Assembly: GCA_026826555.1 (NCBI GenBank)
Contig: JAKSZT010004976.1
Coordinates: 8,593,658-8,657,657, forward strand
Length of the DNA stretch: 64,000 nucleotides
Direction of reading: 5' to 3'
Origin: Tolypeutes matacus
Lineage: Eukaryota > Chordata > Mammalia > Cingulata > Chlamyphoridae
Under the pieces are notes generated by a model. That model did no database searches, had not been told where the DNA came from, and saw nothing but the letters and a program-made list of their open reading frames with translations. The position numbers were made by a program, and so were the translations under genes. The first letter of the stretch is position 1, and each line of letters begins with the position of its first letter. Positions 10,910 to 22,112 of this stretch are shown here, one piece after another.

Positions 10910-12070
10910 TTGATTTAGGCCCCAGCTCCCCATCGCCCCGCCTTGCCAAGTTAACAGGAGGTTCCTGTGATGGAGCTGTGCTGTTTGTTTGAGGTGGAAA
11001 CCTCCAGCCTGAGCCAAAACTTAGCGATTCCAGCTGGATCCAGCTGTGGCTCCTGGGCCTCTCTGCTCCTTGAATTTGTTGATCCCATGATTCGGTTGTG
11101 TCGGGAGGCAGGTGACTGGGGTTGTGTGTGTGGGGGGAGAAAAAGTGGCAGGAGGAGGAGGAGGAAGAACATAGGTAAAGGATTTTGAGGGGACTAGAGA
11201 ATATAGCCAATGAAAGCTTGAAAAGGGTCCAAGTAAAAAGCCTCATTCCTTCCTTTCGAGGAGGCTGGTCTTGGCTGCCCAGAGAATCCTCGCCGGCTGC
11301 CTGGGAAGGCAGGAAATCCCGCGTCGGGCCGCAGCCAGGGAGACTTTGGAAACGCCAGCTGTGAATCCTAACAAGGCTTGCAGGGTGTTTTTCTAAGGTC
11401 TGGTTCATGTTGTAGCGTGCTTGGCTTTGCACTGTCTGATAAAGCACTCCCTAGGAGGGACCCAGGAAAGGAAACTGGCCCTCAGAGTTGAGGGGCAGTG
11501 TGAAGTGCTTCTTGGCAGGGTTCTCCCTGGGGGAGGTGGGAGGCTGATTGTCATGCAGACTCCTTCCTCCCTGAGTTCTTGGCTGGGCATCTGATTTCAG
11601 CCTCTGGACCAGGCTTATACTAAAACTCCCAGTGCCCCCCTCTGTCCCCTTACATTTTAATCCCACACAGCAGCCAAAGGTGTCCTTTAAAAACCAGATC
11701 ATGCCACTTTTCTGTGAAAATCTCTCCCATGACTACTCCCCATTTAACTCAAAAGTCCATGATTTTCCAACAGCAAAAGCCGTACCTGATCTGCTGCCCC
11801 AACACCCACCCTATTGGATTTTCCAAAGATGTCCGCAAGAATATTTCCGATTCTATATGCTCTTCTGTTATGCGACCTTGCTGCTCCCTCATCAAATGGT
11901 AGAACCTAATTCCCCTTCAGTGACATATTGGTAGCCAAAAGAATGTGACAGCAGTGACACTTGCTCTCTGGACCCTCTTGGCTCAGTTAGCTGCTATGCT
12001 GGGAGAGGCCCAGGCCACGTGCAGGCACTATGGTGGACAGCCCCAGCTAGTGAGTGGAGAAGTCTCTTGA
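10910..12070. other. Intergenic stretch, no gene seen
   Basis: Mostly single-copy-looking sequence. It has a GGA-rich purine tract at about 11,143-11,170 and a small patch with several CG dinucleotides at about 11,290-11,335. It has no splice-bounded reading frame that I can support. The long open frame on the - strand crosses a SINE and shows no known motif. Confidence 0.55.
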
Positions 12071-12073
12071 TCA

Positions 12074-12350
12074 GAACTTTCTGTGATGATGGAAATATTC
12101 TTGATCTGCACTGCCCAATACAGTAGCCATTAGCCATATGTTACTATTAGATAAAATAAAGAATGCCCTGTTAACTTTGAATTTCAGATAAATGGCAGTT
12201 GAAAAAAAAAATGTTAGTATATCCCATGCAATATTTGGGGCATACTTACACTAAAAAATTAATCATATATCTGATATTCAGATTTCTCTACATATCCTGC
12301 ATTTTCTTAGTCTGGCATACCTTTATTAAGCATTTGAAATTCAGATAGGT
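12074..12350 (+). repeat. Non-autonomous DNA transposon fragments (hAT-like and palindromic)
   Basis: TTTCTGTGATGATGGAAATA, CTGCCCAATACAGTAGCC and TAGCCATATG match a common mammalian short DNA transposon; another copy lies at 58,755-58,965. From about 12,170 a palindrome-like second element follows (CAGATAAATGGCAG, CCCATGCAATATTTGGGGC). Assignment below the transposon class is uncertain. Confidence 0.5.
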
Positions 12351-12379
12351 TCATTTAGATCTAAATAGCCACACAGGGC

Positions 12380-12600
12380 TAGTGCTGTCAAATAATCCCA
12401 GATCCAGACCTTTCTGTGAGCCCCAAGACATGTATATCTTCCCACTTAAGTCCCAATTATTGGGGTTTGAAGTCTCAAGCCCTTCCCCTAAGCCTTGTTG
12501 GAACTCTTGACCTACTGAATCCCCAAACATCATAAAATGGTGGTGGTTTTGTGCCACTAAATTTGAGGTGGTTTGTTATGCAGCAGTAGTAACCAGAACT
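12380..12600 (+). repeat. MLT1-like LTR fragment
   Basis: The end wording GCCACTAAATTTGAGGTGG, then TTTGTTATGCAGCAGTAG, is that of the 3' end of a mammalian MaLR-type LTR. It is truncated and contains no coding sequence. Confidence 0.5.
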
Positions 12601-12763
12601 CCTAACCTCTCCAAGCTCCCAGTCCATGCCACTCCAGCACCACTGACCTTGATTTTCCTGAAAGTTGCAGGCATGCTTCAGCCTCAGGTCCTTTGCTCCA
12701 GCTGTTCCCAGTGCCCAGAATGTTCTTTCTTTCTTTTTTCAATCAAATCAAGTTTTTTAAATC

Positions 12764-13171
12764 TTTTTTTTTTTTTTTTTAAGATTTATTTTTATCCCCC
12801 CACACACACACTGTTTTTGCACTTGCTGTCTGCTCTCTGTGTGTTCTTCTGTGTCTGCTTCTCTTCTCTTTAGGCAGCACTGGGAACCTATCCTGGGGCC
12901 TTCCAGAGTGAAGTGAGGCGCTCAATCTCTTGCGCCACCTCAGCTCCCTGGTCTGCTGTGTCTCATTGTCTCTCCTCTGTGTCTCTTTGTTGTGTAATCT
13001 TGCTGCGCCAGCTCTCTGCACGGGCCAGCTCTCCTGCATGGGCCAGCTCTCTGCTCAGGCCAGCTCACCGCGCGGGCCAGCTTGCCGTTCACCAGGATGC
13101 CCCAGGAATCGAACCCTGGACCTCCTATATGGTAGATGGGAGCCCAATCGCTTGAGCCACATCTGTTTCCC
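12764..13171 (-). repeat. Dimeric DAS-type SINE
   Basis: Antisense copy with two tRNA-like heads, the outer at about 13,085-13,171 and the inner at about 12,870-12,950. They are joined by a CAGCTC/GGCCAGCT-rich linker that repeats several times. CAAATCAA-type target sequence occurs on both sides (about 12,745 and 13,173), so it landed in the L1 3' region. Confidence 0.82.
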
Positions 13172-13639
13172 TCAAATCAATTTTATTGATACATGCTAAT
13201 AAAGCATATACAATCCATCCAAAATGTACAATCAGTGGTATTGGGTATAATCATAGGTGTGCATTCATCACTTCAATTATTACTAGAGCATTTTCATTAT
13301 TCCAATTAAAAAAAATAGACGTACAACCAAAAAAATCACCACCTCTCAGTTGCTCTTTGCTTCCCCTGTTGTACACAGCTGCTATTCTGTTTCTGTTGCT
13401 TTTGTTTATTTGTATTTATATTTTGTATAGATGGAGTCAAGCAATATGCAGTACCTTGTGTCTAGTTTCTTTCACTTAGTATATATCCTTGTTGTTTTTT
13501 TTTTTTTTTTTACCCTTAATGGAAGATTATAAATATATTACTATATACTACTATCCACAGTTTGCTTTGGTTGTATTTTTGCCTGATATTAACAACTTGT
13601 AACATTAATGTACATTTTTTCATTCTCAAAGAAAATGAG

Positions 13640-14651
13640 TATATTGGTCAGCCAAAAGAGGTGCTGATGCAAAGTACCAGAAACCTGTTGGCTTTTATAA
13701 AGGGTATTTTTGGGGGGTAAAAGTTTACAATTACAAGGCCCTAAAGAGTCCAACTCAAGGTTACTTCCTTACCAAACTCTATTGCCACGTGTTGAAGCAA
13801 GATGGCGGGTGACATCTACAAGGGTTCAGCCTTCCTCTTCCCTTTTTTTTTTTTTAAGATTTATTTATATATCGTCCGTCCGTCCCCCCCCCCCCCCCGT
13901 TGTTTTGTGCTCACTGTCTGCTCTCTGTGTCTGCTTGTTTGTCTTCTTTTTAGGAGGCACTGGGAACCGATCCTGGGGCCTCTGATGTGTGAGGGAGGCA
14001 CTCAATTGCTTGAGCCACCTCAGTTCTGTGGTTTGTTGTGTCTCTCATTTCCTCTCTCCTCTTTATCTCTTTTTGTTGTGCCACTCTCCACGCAGGCCAG
14101 CTCACCTTCACCAGGAGGCCCCAGGAAGCGAACCTGGGACCTACCGTGTGTTAGATGGGAGCCCAGTCACTTGAGCCACATCTGCTTCTCCCTCTTCCCT
14201 CTTAAGGCTCCGTGGGTACAGCTTCTTCCAGTCCCAGCTGTAGGCTGGCATAGAGCTCATCTCTCTTCCTGGGGCTTGTTTCTTTCTGGGCTCAGCTGCT
14301 CTGGTCTCTTTACAAGATCAGATGTAAACTATCAAGTGAATGGCTCGTCTCTCTTCCTGTGGCCTCTGCTGTGTCTATGGAGCTGTCTCTCTTTCTCTGT
14401 GTATCTACTTCTGCCAGTTCTCTTGAGTATCCATTTATATAGCCCACAAAGGGAGCAGGCACTCAAATCTGCATGCCCTAATGACGTGGTCTAATCAAAG
14501 CCCCAATCTTGATTTTATCAAGTAAACATAAAGCCTTTGAACTTAAATCAATCAAAGAATATTGATTGATTTATCTGTACGCAGAGGAACAGATCAGTTT
14601 ATAAACATAATATCTCTTTTTGGAATTTATAAATCATATCAAACTGCCACA
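13640..14651 (-). mobile_element. Solo LTR, family A, with dimeric SINE inside
   Basis: On the - strand it opens with TGTGGCAGTTTGATATGATT and closes with GGCTGACCAATATA, matching the copies at 8771 and 53,337 in reverse. Flanks ATGAG and AGCAG agree at only three of five bases, so the duplication is decayed. It interrupts L1 3'-region wording that continues on both sides. Without the SINE it is about 665 bases. No internal genes. Confidence 0.72.
13844..14190 (-). repeat. Dimeric DAS-type SINE inside LTR A
   Basis: Antisense SINE with two tRNA-like heads and a C-run at about 13,885-13,899. CTCTTCCCT lies on both sides (about 13,835 and 14,192), so it is younger than the LTR it interrupts. 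The 230-codon open frame here runs through LTR and SINE and is not a gene. Confidence 0.85.
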
Positions 14652-15750
14652 AGCAGTCTTATATTGCATATATATTACCTATACTCAAATTTCACATCAG
14701 CTTCCACTATGCTATACAATCCCATCTTAGACTTTCCTTTCAACCACTGTCATACCCATATATTAGCACTGCTAGTTACAACCACTGATGTGCTTTCACC
14801 ATTTCTGTTCATTTCTGAGATTTACAAAATATCTTTTTACCAATCCTGCACAGATTAACCCCCAGCTTTCCTTTCTCTAACCTCACTCTATTTTCTGGTG
14901 ACCTATATTCTAGTTATTAACTCCATGACTTTATATAATATATTTGGTTCATAGTAGTTCACTCATACAGTATTTGCCCTGTGTCTGGCTTGCTTTACTC
15001 AGCATAATGTCCTCCAGGTTCATCCATGTTGTCATATGCTTCACGACTTCATTTCTTCTTATAGCTGCATAATATTCCATCGTGTGTATACACCATGGTT
15101 TGTTTATCCATTCATCAGTTGATGGACACCTGGGCTGTTTCCATTTTTTAGCAACTGTGAATAATGCCACTGTGAACATCGGTGTGCAGATGTCTGTTCG
15201 TGTCACTGCTCTCAGTTCTTCTGGGCTTATGCCTAGTAGTGGTATTGCCTGGTCACATTGTAGATCTATATTCAACTTCCTTAGGAACTGCCAAACAGTC
15301 CTCCACAGTGGCTGTACCATTCTACATTTCCACCAACAGTGAATAAGCTTTCCTATCTCTCTACATCCTCTCCAACACTTGTAGTTTTCTGACTTAAAAA
15401 AAATTTTTTTTGGCCTGGTATTAACATCTTGTAACATTAGCATACATTTGTTCAGTTTCAAAGAAAAAGTCTTACATATGCAATATTACCCATATTCATA
15501 GTTCATATGAGGTTTCGCTATGGTATACAGTCCCATGTTCATTTTTCAGCTTTCCTTCTAGTAATATATGTTACCTTAGACTTTCCCTTTCAACCACTCT
15601 CATACCCATGTGATAGCACTGCTAGTTACAGTGCTATTCTCAGCAATAGTGAATAAGTGTTCCTATCTCTCCACATCTTCTCCAACACTTACAGTTCTCT
15701 TTTTAATAGTGGCCAATCTAGTAGGTGTGAAACGATACATCATTGTAGTT

Positions 15751-15847
15751 TTTTTTTTTTTTTTTTACCGGGAGGTACCGGGGATCGAACCCCGGTCTCT
15801 CCATATGGTAGACGGACGCCGAACCTCTTGAGCCACATCCGTTTCCC
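15751..15847 (-). repeat. Short DAS-type SINE (single head)
   Basis: Antisense monomer of about 97 bases including its T-run, with B-box wording GGTTCGATCCC on the - strand. CATCATTGTAGTTTT is repeated at 15,738-15,752 and 15,848-15,862. It sits inside L1 ORF2 remains. Confidence 0.9.
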
Positions 15848-16443
15848 CATCATTGTAGTTTTGATTTGCATTTCCCTAATTGCTAGTAATGTTGAACATT
15901 TTTTCATGTGGGTTTTTTTTTTTTTCCATTTGTATTTCTTCTTTGGACAAATGTCTATTCAATCCTTTTGCCCATTTTTTTTAATTGGGTCATTTGTCTT
16001 TATTGTTGTGTTGTAGCATCTCTTTATATATCATGGATATTAAACCCTTATTGGATGTGTGATTTCTAAATATTTTCTCCCATTGAATTGGCTGCCTTTT
16101 CACCCTTTTAACAAAGTCCTTTGAGATCCAAAAGTGTTTAATTTTGAGGACTCATTTATCTATTTTTTCTTTTGTTACTCATGCTTTGGGTGTAAGGTCC
16201 AAGAAACTACCACCTACCACAAGATCTTAAAAATGTTGCCCTACATTTTTTTTCTAGTAGTGTTATGGTCCTAGCTTTTATATTTAGGTCTTTGATCCAT
16301 TTTGAGTTGATTTTTATATAGGGAGTGAAATAGGGGTCCTCTTTCTTTCTTTTGGTTATGGATATCCAGTTCTCTCAGCACCATTTGTTGTAGAGACTGT
16401 TTTGTTCCAAAGACGTGGACTTGGTAGGTTTGTCAAAAACCAT

Positions 16444-16660
16444 TTGGGGGGAGCAGGTATAACTCACGTGGTTGAGTGCCTTCTTCCCATGTATGAGGTC
16501 CAGGGTTTGATCCCTGGTACCTCCTAAAAACAAACAAATAAAACAAATGAAAAAACCATATGTCATTGGGGAGCAGATGTAGCTCAGTGGTTGAGTGTCT
16601 GCTTCTCATATACAAGGTCCTAGGTTCAATCCCTGGTACCTCCTTAAAAAAAAAAAAAAA
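16444..16660 (+). repeat. Two DAS-type tRNA-Ala monomers in a row
   Basis: The first head is at about 16,446-16,525 and the second at 16,568-16,643. The second reads GGGGAGCAGATGTAGCTCAG, then GGTTCAATCCCTGGTACCTC, closely following a tRNA-Ala gene from acceptor stem to T arm. An A-run follows each. Both lie inside L1 ORF2 remains. They are SINE heads and not functional tRNA genes: they lack a folded anticodon stem and have a poly(A) tail. Confidence 0.85.
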
Positions 16661-17255
16661 AAGAATCTTTTTAAAAAAAGTTTTTAATGGCTGTAGAGGT
16701 AAGGGTTTATTTCTAGTCACGCAATTCTACTCCACTGATCAATATGTCTATCTTTATGCCAATACCATGCTGTTTTGACCACTGTAGCTTTGTAATATGT
16801 TTCAAGGTCAGGCAGTGAGAGTCCTCCCACATTGCTCTTCTTTTTTTAGGATGTTTTTGGCTATTTGGGTGCCCTTTCCCTTCCAAATAAATTTGGCTAG
16901 AATATTCTTCATTCCTGTATGCCTTTGGCTACTCTCTCACTTCCTTCCAGTCTTCACTCATACTCATCTTCTCTGTGAGACCGACCCTGATCACCCTATT
17001 TAATTATCAATCCACATTGCCTTACATTTTCTTTTAATCTTTTTGCAGACTTCACCATCTTCACTCTTTCCACCATATGCATTGCTTGTTGCGTGGTGCT
17101 TCACCCTTCTGTTTACTGATGTGTCCCAGGTGCCCAGGGATGTACAGATTACTCCATGTATCTGTGTGGAATGAGTGACTGAAATGCTGGAGTGGATAGG
17201 GTGGTACCACTGCTGCTGGTCATTACCCAGGATTCCCTATAAGTCAAAGGTTTTG

Positions 17256-17385
17256 TTCTGTTCAAAGCATTCCTTCAGCAAACACTGAGCACATACTCTG
17301 TGCCACGTGCTGTTCCTGGCCCTGAGGATACAAAAGTGGGCAGCACAGGTGCGGTCCCTGCCCTCAAGTAGCCTCCAGTCTAAAG
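17256..17385 (-). repeat. L2-like fragment (antisense)
   Basis: CACTGAGCACATACTCTGTG, CTGTTCCTGGCCCTGAGG and CCCTGCCCTCAAGTAG follow the antisense 3' end of the ancient L2 LINE. Short and diverged. Confidence 0.55.
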
Positions 17386-18150
17386 GGTATGGCAGGTTGA
17401 ATTATGCACCAGATTTAGAAATGTTCTTCATCTTAATCTGCATTCCTCTGAGTGTGAACCCATTGCAAATAGGGTCTCTCTATTTTTTTTAAAGATTTAT
17501 TTTATTTATTTCAACCCACCCCCTCATTTGCACTACTTGCTGTGTCTGCTCGCCTTCCTTGTTTCTTTAGGAGGCACTGGGAACTGAACCTGGGACCTCT
17601 GAGGTGGGTGGGAGGCGCCTAATTGCTTGAGCCACCTCCATTCCCTGCTTTGTTGTGTCTCTCATATTTTTCCTCTTGTGTCTCTTGTTGTGTCAGCTCA
17701 CCTCACCTGCCCTTTGCACCAGCTCACTGTCTTCTCTAGGAGGGACTGGGAACCGAACCAAGGACCTCCCTTGTGGTAGGCAGGAGCCCAATCACTTGAG
17801 TCACATCTGCTTCCCACAAATAGGGTCTCAAAAATATTTTTTAGTGTTGGTGTGCCCAACTGAAGCAGAGATTACTGCAGGCCTCATAAGGAGGAGGCCA
17901 TGAGGCCAATAGGAACTCTGGAACCTGGAAGAGAAAGGAGAGGACTTTGCAATTTGACAGGAAAGCAAAGGAACCCTAAAGACTGCTGCAGCCAGCTCTA
18001 AAACAGTAAAGTCTCTGGGGAGAAAACAAACTCTGCCAATATCTAGATTTTGTATGTCTCTGAGCCTCAAACCTGTGAGCCAATAAATTCCTGTTGTTTA
18101 AGCCAACTCATGTGTGGTATTGCTATGGGAACTCTGGCAAACTAAGGGGG
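17386..18150 (+). mobile_element. LTR, family B (MaLR-like), with dimeric SINE inside
   Basis: Begins near GGTTGAATTATGCACC and ends AACTCTGGCAAACTAAG. It contains GTGAGCCAATAAATTCCTGT close to the 3' end, an AATAAA poly(A) signal in the expected place for an LTR. The same plan occurs at 52,850-53,292 and, reversed, at 23,833-24,296. A SINE splits it. The outer ends are too diverged to read the duplication. Confidence 0.65.
17481..17815 (-). repeat. Dimeric DAS-type SINE inside LTR B
   Basis: Antisense dimer with two tRNA-like heads joined by a TGTCTC/CAGCTCACC-type linker. CAAATAGGGTCTC is repeated at 17,466-17,478 and 17,817-17,829, exactly restoring the LTR when removed. Confidence 0.88.
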
Positions 18151-18259
18151 AGGGTATCGGATGGCAACCCCCAAGTCGGCCCTTTAACTTGGTTTTAGTG
18201 ACAGGAACCAAAGGATTATAACTACTTATAACTACTTCCCCAGGCAGGCTCTGGTCTCA

Positions 18260-18420
18260 ACCTGCTGTCACCATAGGAGATGTTAAAAATGCTAATGCCT
18301 GGGCCCACTCCCAAAGTTTCAGATTTAAATGGTATAGGGTATGGCCCAAATGTTGCTAGTTTAAAACATTCACCCACCAGATGATTCTGATGTACAGTGG
18401 GGGTTGAGCCACTGATCCAG
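18260..18420 (+). repeat. MER5-like hAT fragment
   Basis: The pattern AATGCCTGGGCCCACTCCCA, TTTCAGATTTAAATGG and CCACCAGATGATTCTGATG is that of MER5/Charlie-derived elements. Diverged; ends approximate. Confidence 0.5.
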
Positions 18421-18429
18421 TTTAATCCC

Positions 18430-18545
18430 AGCCGTATCCTGTGGGCCGAGGTTTCCCATGAGTCCCACTTTACAGATGAAGAAAATGAGACTCTGAGAGG
18501 GTCAGGCAGGTACCCAAAGTCAGAGGGTGGGAAATGGTGCATCTG
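18430..18545 (+). repeat. MIR-like SINE fragment
   Basis: TTTACAGATGAAGAAAATGA, GACTCTGAGAGGGTC and CCCAAAGTCAGAGGGTGG reproduce the central part of the ancient MIR SINE. Confidence 0.65.
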
Positions 18546-18549
18546 GGGC

Positions 18550-20300
18550 TCTCCAGGCCATGCCCAGTGAGGGGACAGTCCTGGAGCTAGAGAAGGCCAT
18601 CACCCAAGTTTTATCCCTCCCCACCCCCACCCTAGCTAATTGCTGGAATGAAACTCTGGTCCTGCCCACTCTATCTGCTCACTGCCCTTCTTGAATTTTA
18701 TTGCCTCCTCAGCAGTTTCCCAAGAACTGGGGGCTCCTTTTCCACTGGAGGGCCCTCCCTGGTTTAATGGAAGGGGCTGCTTGCTTGCAGCCAGCTGTCT
18801 TCACTCCTCTGGGAAGAAGGGGCAAGGGGAGTGGCTCATTTATGGAGCCCTCCGGGGATGACGAGCAGGGGATGACGGCCCTGTCTACCCAGTGTTGTTG
18901 GAGGTACTTTTTAACAGAAATTTTTAAAGAAGCTACACAGAGCTGGCCAAGATCGCAGGAGGCAGGGCATCAGGGAGGGGGAGGCAGGAGGAAAAGCGGA
19001 GCATCTGGGCGCGGAACATCGGGCTTGGTTTGTAGGGGCTCTTGTGTCTCTGCCTTGTCTTGTGGTTTAACTGGCCTTGGTTATTTTCCTCTGAGTCTTG
19101 TTTCCCAGCAGGATTGTGGCCTCTGCAGACACGGACTTTGAGATGTGTCTGAATCCTACGGCATGGCTGTGATTCCATCCAGCCCCTCCTCCCTGGGCCA
19201 GCTCCTGAGGCTCTCCCTCTCCAGATGGGGAAATGGGGTAATATTTTCCCTCGAGGACCAAAGGAGGAGCGGGTTTGCAAAGTATTTAACTCCCGGCCTG
19301 CGAGTGAGAGGCATTTGGAATAGCAGTTCCCAGTCTAAAGTGAAAATGATAATCATAGCTCAGATAGTGAGAGGGGCCACCCTACCCCCTGGGCTGCCTG
19401 TCCAGGCTATGCACACAGTAGGCGCTCAATCCAGGCTTTTGTATTGCAGCCATTGATCTGGGCTGATTCCAGGAGTTCCATCTGAGCCGCAGGGTTCTGT
19501 CCTAGTGGCAGGCTGCTCTCTCTCAGCGGGACGCTATCCTCTGAGCATGGCCTTTGCAAAGGTGGCTTTTCACCGCGCCCCGCCCCCCCCCGCCCCCCAT
19601 AGGTTTCCCCGGGCCCTCTGGCCACCTGCATATTCCTGGCTGGTCCTGCACCTGCTGACCGCTGCCCTCAGGCCCTGCCTTCCCAGGAGCTGCCCCCAGC
19701 CTGCACCAGGCCAGCAGTTAGTTAGACACCGGGAGTGACTCTCCACCAGGGAGAGGCAGGGTGGGTGGGCAAACGCCAGTGGGAAGATTCGGAGGTGAGG
19801 TCCACGTGGTCTCTTCGAGGGGCTGCAGAGCCGTGGAGCCTCCATTTCCCAGCGGTACCTGCACAGGGCCGCCCTAGCTACTGCCTGCTCCACGCTCACT
19901 TCCACACTCCCCCACCAGAGCTCTGTGCCTTGTGCCAAAACACTTGTCTCAGGGTTGGCTTTGAGGGGGACCCTAAACTAAGGAAAACTTGACTGAGCAG
20001 TCACAAGTGAATTCCAGAGCCGAGGTTTCCCTGCCCAGATTACCATGGATTTTCCCTGAGACATCAGGAGGGAGGGAGGTGGAGCTGCAACCGTCCCTGG
20101 TTTGAGTGGACTAGGGGCTGGGTCTGCAGAGCCCCCTCCTGGCCTTTGAAGCTCAAATCTCTGGGAGTCCAGGGGCCCTGGGGCCAACCTCCAACAGGCC
20201 CTACTGTTGCCTTTTTGTTTAGTTGCTTTACTTTAGATGAGGTTAGAAGTCAATTCCAGAGGTGCTGGTGTTACCGCATGACTCTGGGTTCTGGGCTTCT
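18550..20300. other. Intergenic stretch, no gene seen
   Basis: GC-richer sequence without recognisable L1 or DAS insertions. A C-run lies near 19,577-19,594 and a GC-rich patch at 19,560-19,700. Several open frames of 100-146 codons exist on both strands, but none shows a known motif, and frames of this size are expected in GC-rich DNA. A distant regulatory element is possible but not shown by the sequence. Confidence 0.5.
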
Positions 20301-21350
20301 AGGTTCTTGGCTTATGTAGCATAAAAGAATTTAAGGACACGCCATAGGGTAGGAAAGGGAGTAGAGGTGATTAAGATAGTACACTGTCCGAGGACTGGAC
20401 CACGGGGGTTCCGCAAGGTGGGTTGCACACCTGGGGTCCCAGGGTCAGGGCTTTTCAGAGGCTTCCCTCCTCCCCCTTCATAATGTTGGAGGAGGGCCTC
20501 CAGCTGTTTGCTGTTCTGATTGGTTGCCCCACCTGTCAGTTCCCAGGGGGCCAATGGTGAGGCCTTTTGAGGGTATTGAGGCAGGCTAGATTAGGGGATA
20601 AAAAGAGGAATCTGGGACCTGGCAGAGAAACACAGCCGTGAAACACGTGGCCATGCAAACCCTCCCTCAGGGAAGGACCCCACAAGATGGCTGCTGGAAG
20701 AACCTCCCGAGAAGTCCCCATTTGGAGTGGGATTTTGTCCAGGATCAAGGAAAAGCCCTGGATATTCTCAAGGGGCCTTGCCATTTCTCCCCCCCCCCCC
20801 CCGCCCTGGGGGGCAGGGGATTGATGGGTAGGGTAACAGCAAACAGCTGGGACTCCTCCCCCAGCATTAGCAAAGGGCGGGGTAATCAATGGTTAAAAAG
20901 CAAGCGCAGAGCCTAAATTGGCCCTGTTTTGCCGTTATGCCCTTTCTCTCCTGGCCCCGGGCCAGCATGCAAGTAGACTTGGGGACTTGCAGTCTGTAAA
21001 TCAGCCCTTTTACCCTTTTTAGCCCTTTTCCTCTCTCTGCCTGGACCAACCTGCAAGTACCTGGGAACCATAAATATGTTATTTTCTCCCATTTCTCTTC
21101 TCTCATTTTCTTAATGAACTACTGGCCTAACTAAACCGGCATGTTCTTCTTTTTGTAACATAGCCAAGAACGTAGAGAAAAACCGGCAACAACATCTGGG
21201 GCTTTGCCTTGATCCTGAACGGGATTCTCATACCAAATGAGATTCTTGTGGCTGGGATCTCGTGTGCCCCCTCAGGAGGATTCTGGCCATGTGGTCTAAC
21301 AGCCGCAGCTGTGACCACGGCTTCTCTTTCCGATACTAACCTGCCTCACT
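20300..21350. repeat. Unclassified block, possibly LTR-like
   Basis: Contains near-repeated wording GCATGCAAGTAGACTTGGGG and CCTGCAAGTACCTGGGAAC about 85 bases apart, a TTAAAAAG motif near 20,892 and a CATAAATATG motif near 21,070. Its overall style resembles an old retroviral LTR. I cannot find TG...CA ends or a target duplication, so the call is tentative. It has a C14 run at about 20,789-20,802. Confidence 0.25.
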
Positions 21351-21779
21351 GGGGTTGTCAGAGGCTCTTCTGTCCCTTCATATTAAGGAACATTCAGGCC
21401 CCAGTGCAGGCTGGGAGGAGAAGCAAAGGCCCACACCAGGGGCTCCTGACTGGGCAGAAGGGCAGGACCCTCGGCGGTAGGAGGAGGTCTGAGGGAGCTC
21501 TGAGCAAGATGTGCCTCAAAAATACCCCTGCTTCCTCATGCATGTCACTCAGCCTCCACTTCCTCATTTGTAAAATAGGAGTGGGGAGTGGGGCGGCAGA
21601 GTGAGGGAAAGGATGGTAAATAGATAAGTGCGGGATTCTCTTTTAAATTAAAGGGATTGTTCAAAATGCAATGACCACTGGGATTCAGGGGAGTGAGGGT
21701 TCAGGGCCAGGCTGGCAAGTGGAGGGACACCGGAATCAATGGATCTACTCAGTGGTGGTACCTGGCTACCTGAATCAGA

Positions 21780-22095
21780 AACACTAGGTGCAAGTTATGA
21801 ATTCTCCCATTCATTCCACTAATATCTGAGCCCCCTGGTAGGTGCTGGGCACTTGGGATAGCAGTGGACAAATAGACAATATCCTTGCTCTCATGGAGCT
21901 TCTATTCTACTATGTGTATGGAGAGAGAAGAGACAATAAACAAATAAGTGTATACATAAACAGGGGAAGTGATAAGTGCTAGGGAGGGATATAGATCAGG
22001 AAAAGTGAATAGACTAGGGAAGTGGAGAGAATGGCATGTGGAAGTTTGGGGGAAGGAAGGTTCTATGCAAAGGAAATGGCAAGGTCATGAAGTAG
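21780..22095 (-). repeat. L2-like ancient repeat
   Basis: CATTCCACTAATATCTGAGC, GGTGCTGGGCACTTGG and CTCATGGAGCTTCTATTC resemble the antisense 3' end of L2. The following AATAAACAAATAAGTG and AAGTGATAAGTGCTAGG text is also typical of dispersed mammalian repeats. Confidence 0.5.
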
Positions 22096-22112
22096 GGGCA
22101 TACTTAGTGTTT

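Larger units (their letters stand above)
12735..16905 (-). mobile_element. L1 3' portions (antisense), rearranged, with LTR and SINE insertions
   Basis: The left part (about 12,735-13,640 and 14,652-14,948) is L1 3'-region sequence. 14,949-15,395 reads on the - strand as the ORF2 C terminus, with ENYKCWRGCREIG and a downstream H-C-W-W-K-C set like the Cys-rich L1 tail. 15,408-15,640 returns to 3'-region wording already seen at 13,580 and 14,652. 15,641-16,905 is ORF2 again, further upstream. The frames are broken throughout and the element is dead. A tandem duplication or two overlapping insertions would both explain the order. Confidence 0.75.

Noticed and set aside
10785..11447. 220-codon open frame on the - strand
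   Set aside because: It runs through a DAS SINE at its end, has no known motif or supporting splice sites, and is low-complexity (Ser/Pro-rich).
12764..13171. Regularly spaced CAGCTC/GGCCAGCT repeats as a new array
   Set aside because: They are the linker of dimeric DAS SINEs, found again in other copies.
13802..14494. 230-codon open frame on the + strand
   Set aside because: It is an accidental read-through of LTR A and an inserted dimeric SINE.
16568..16643. tRNA-Ala gene candidate
   Set aside because: tRNA-like from end to end but followed by an A-run, with a degraded anticodon arm and close copies elsewhere: a SINE head.
18701..19141. 146-codon open frame on the + strand
   Set aside because: No motif, GC-rich chance frame, and no exon boundaries that make sense.
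19560..19720. CpG island with promoter
   Set aside because: GC-rich with a few CG, but too short and without exon or start signals nearby.
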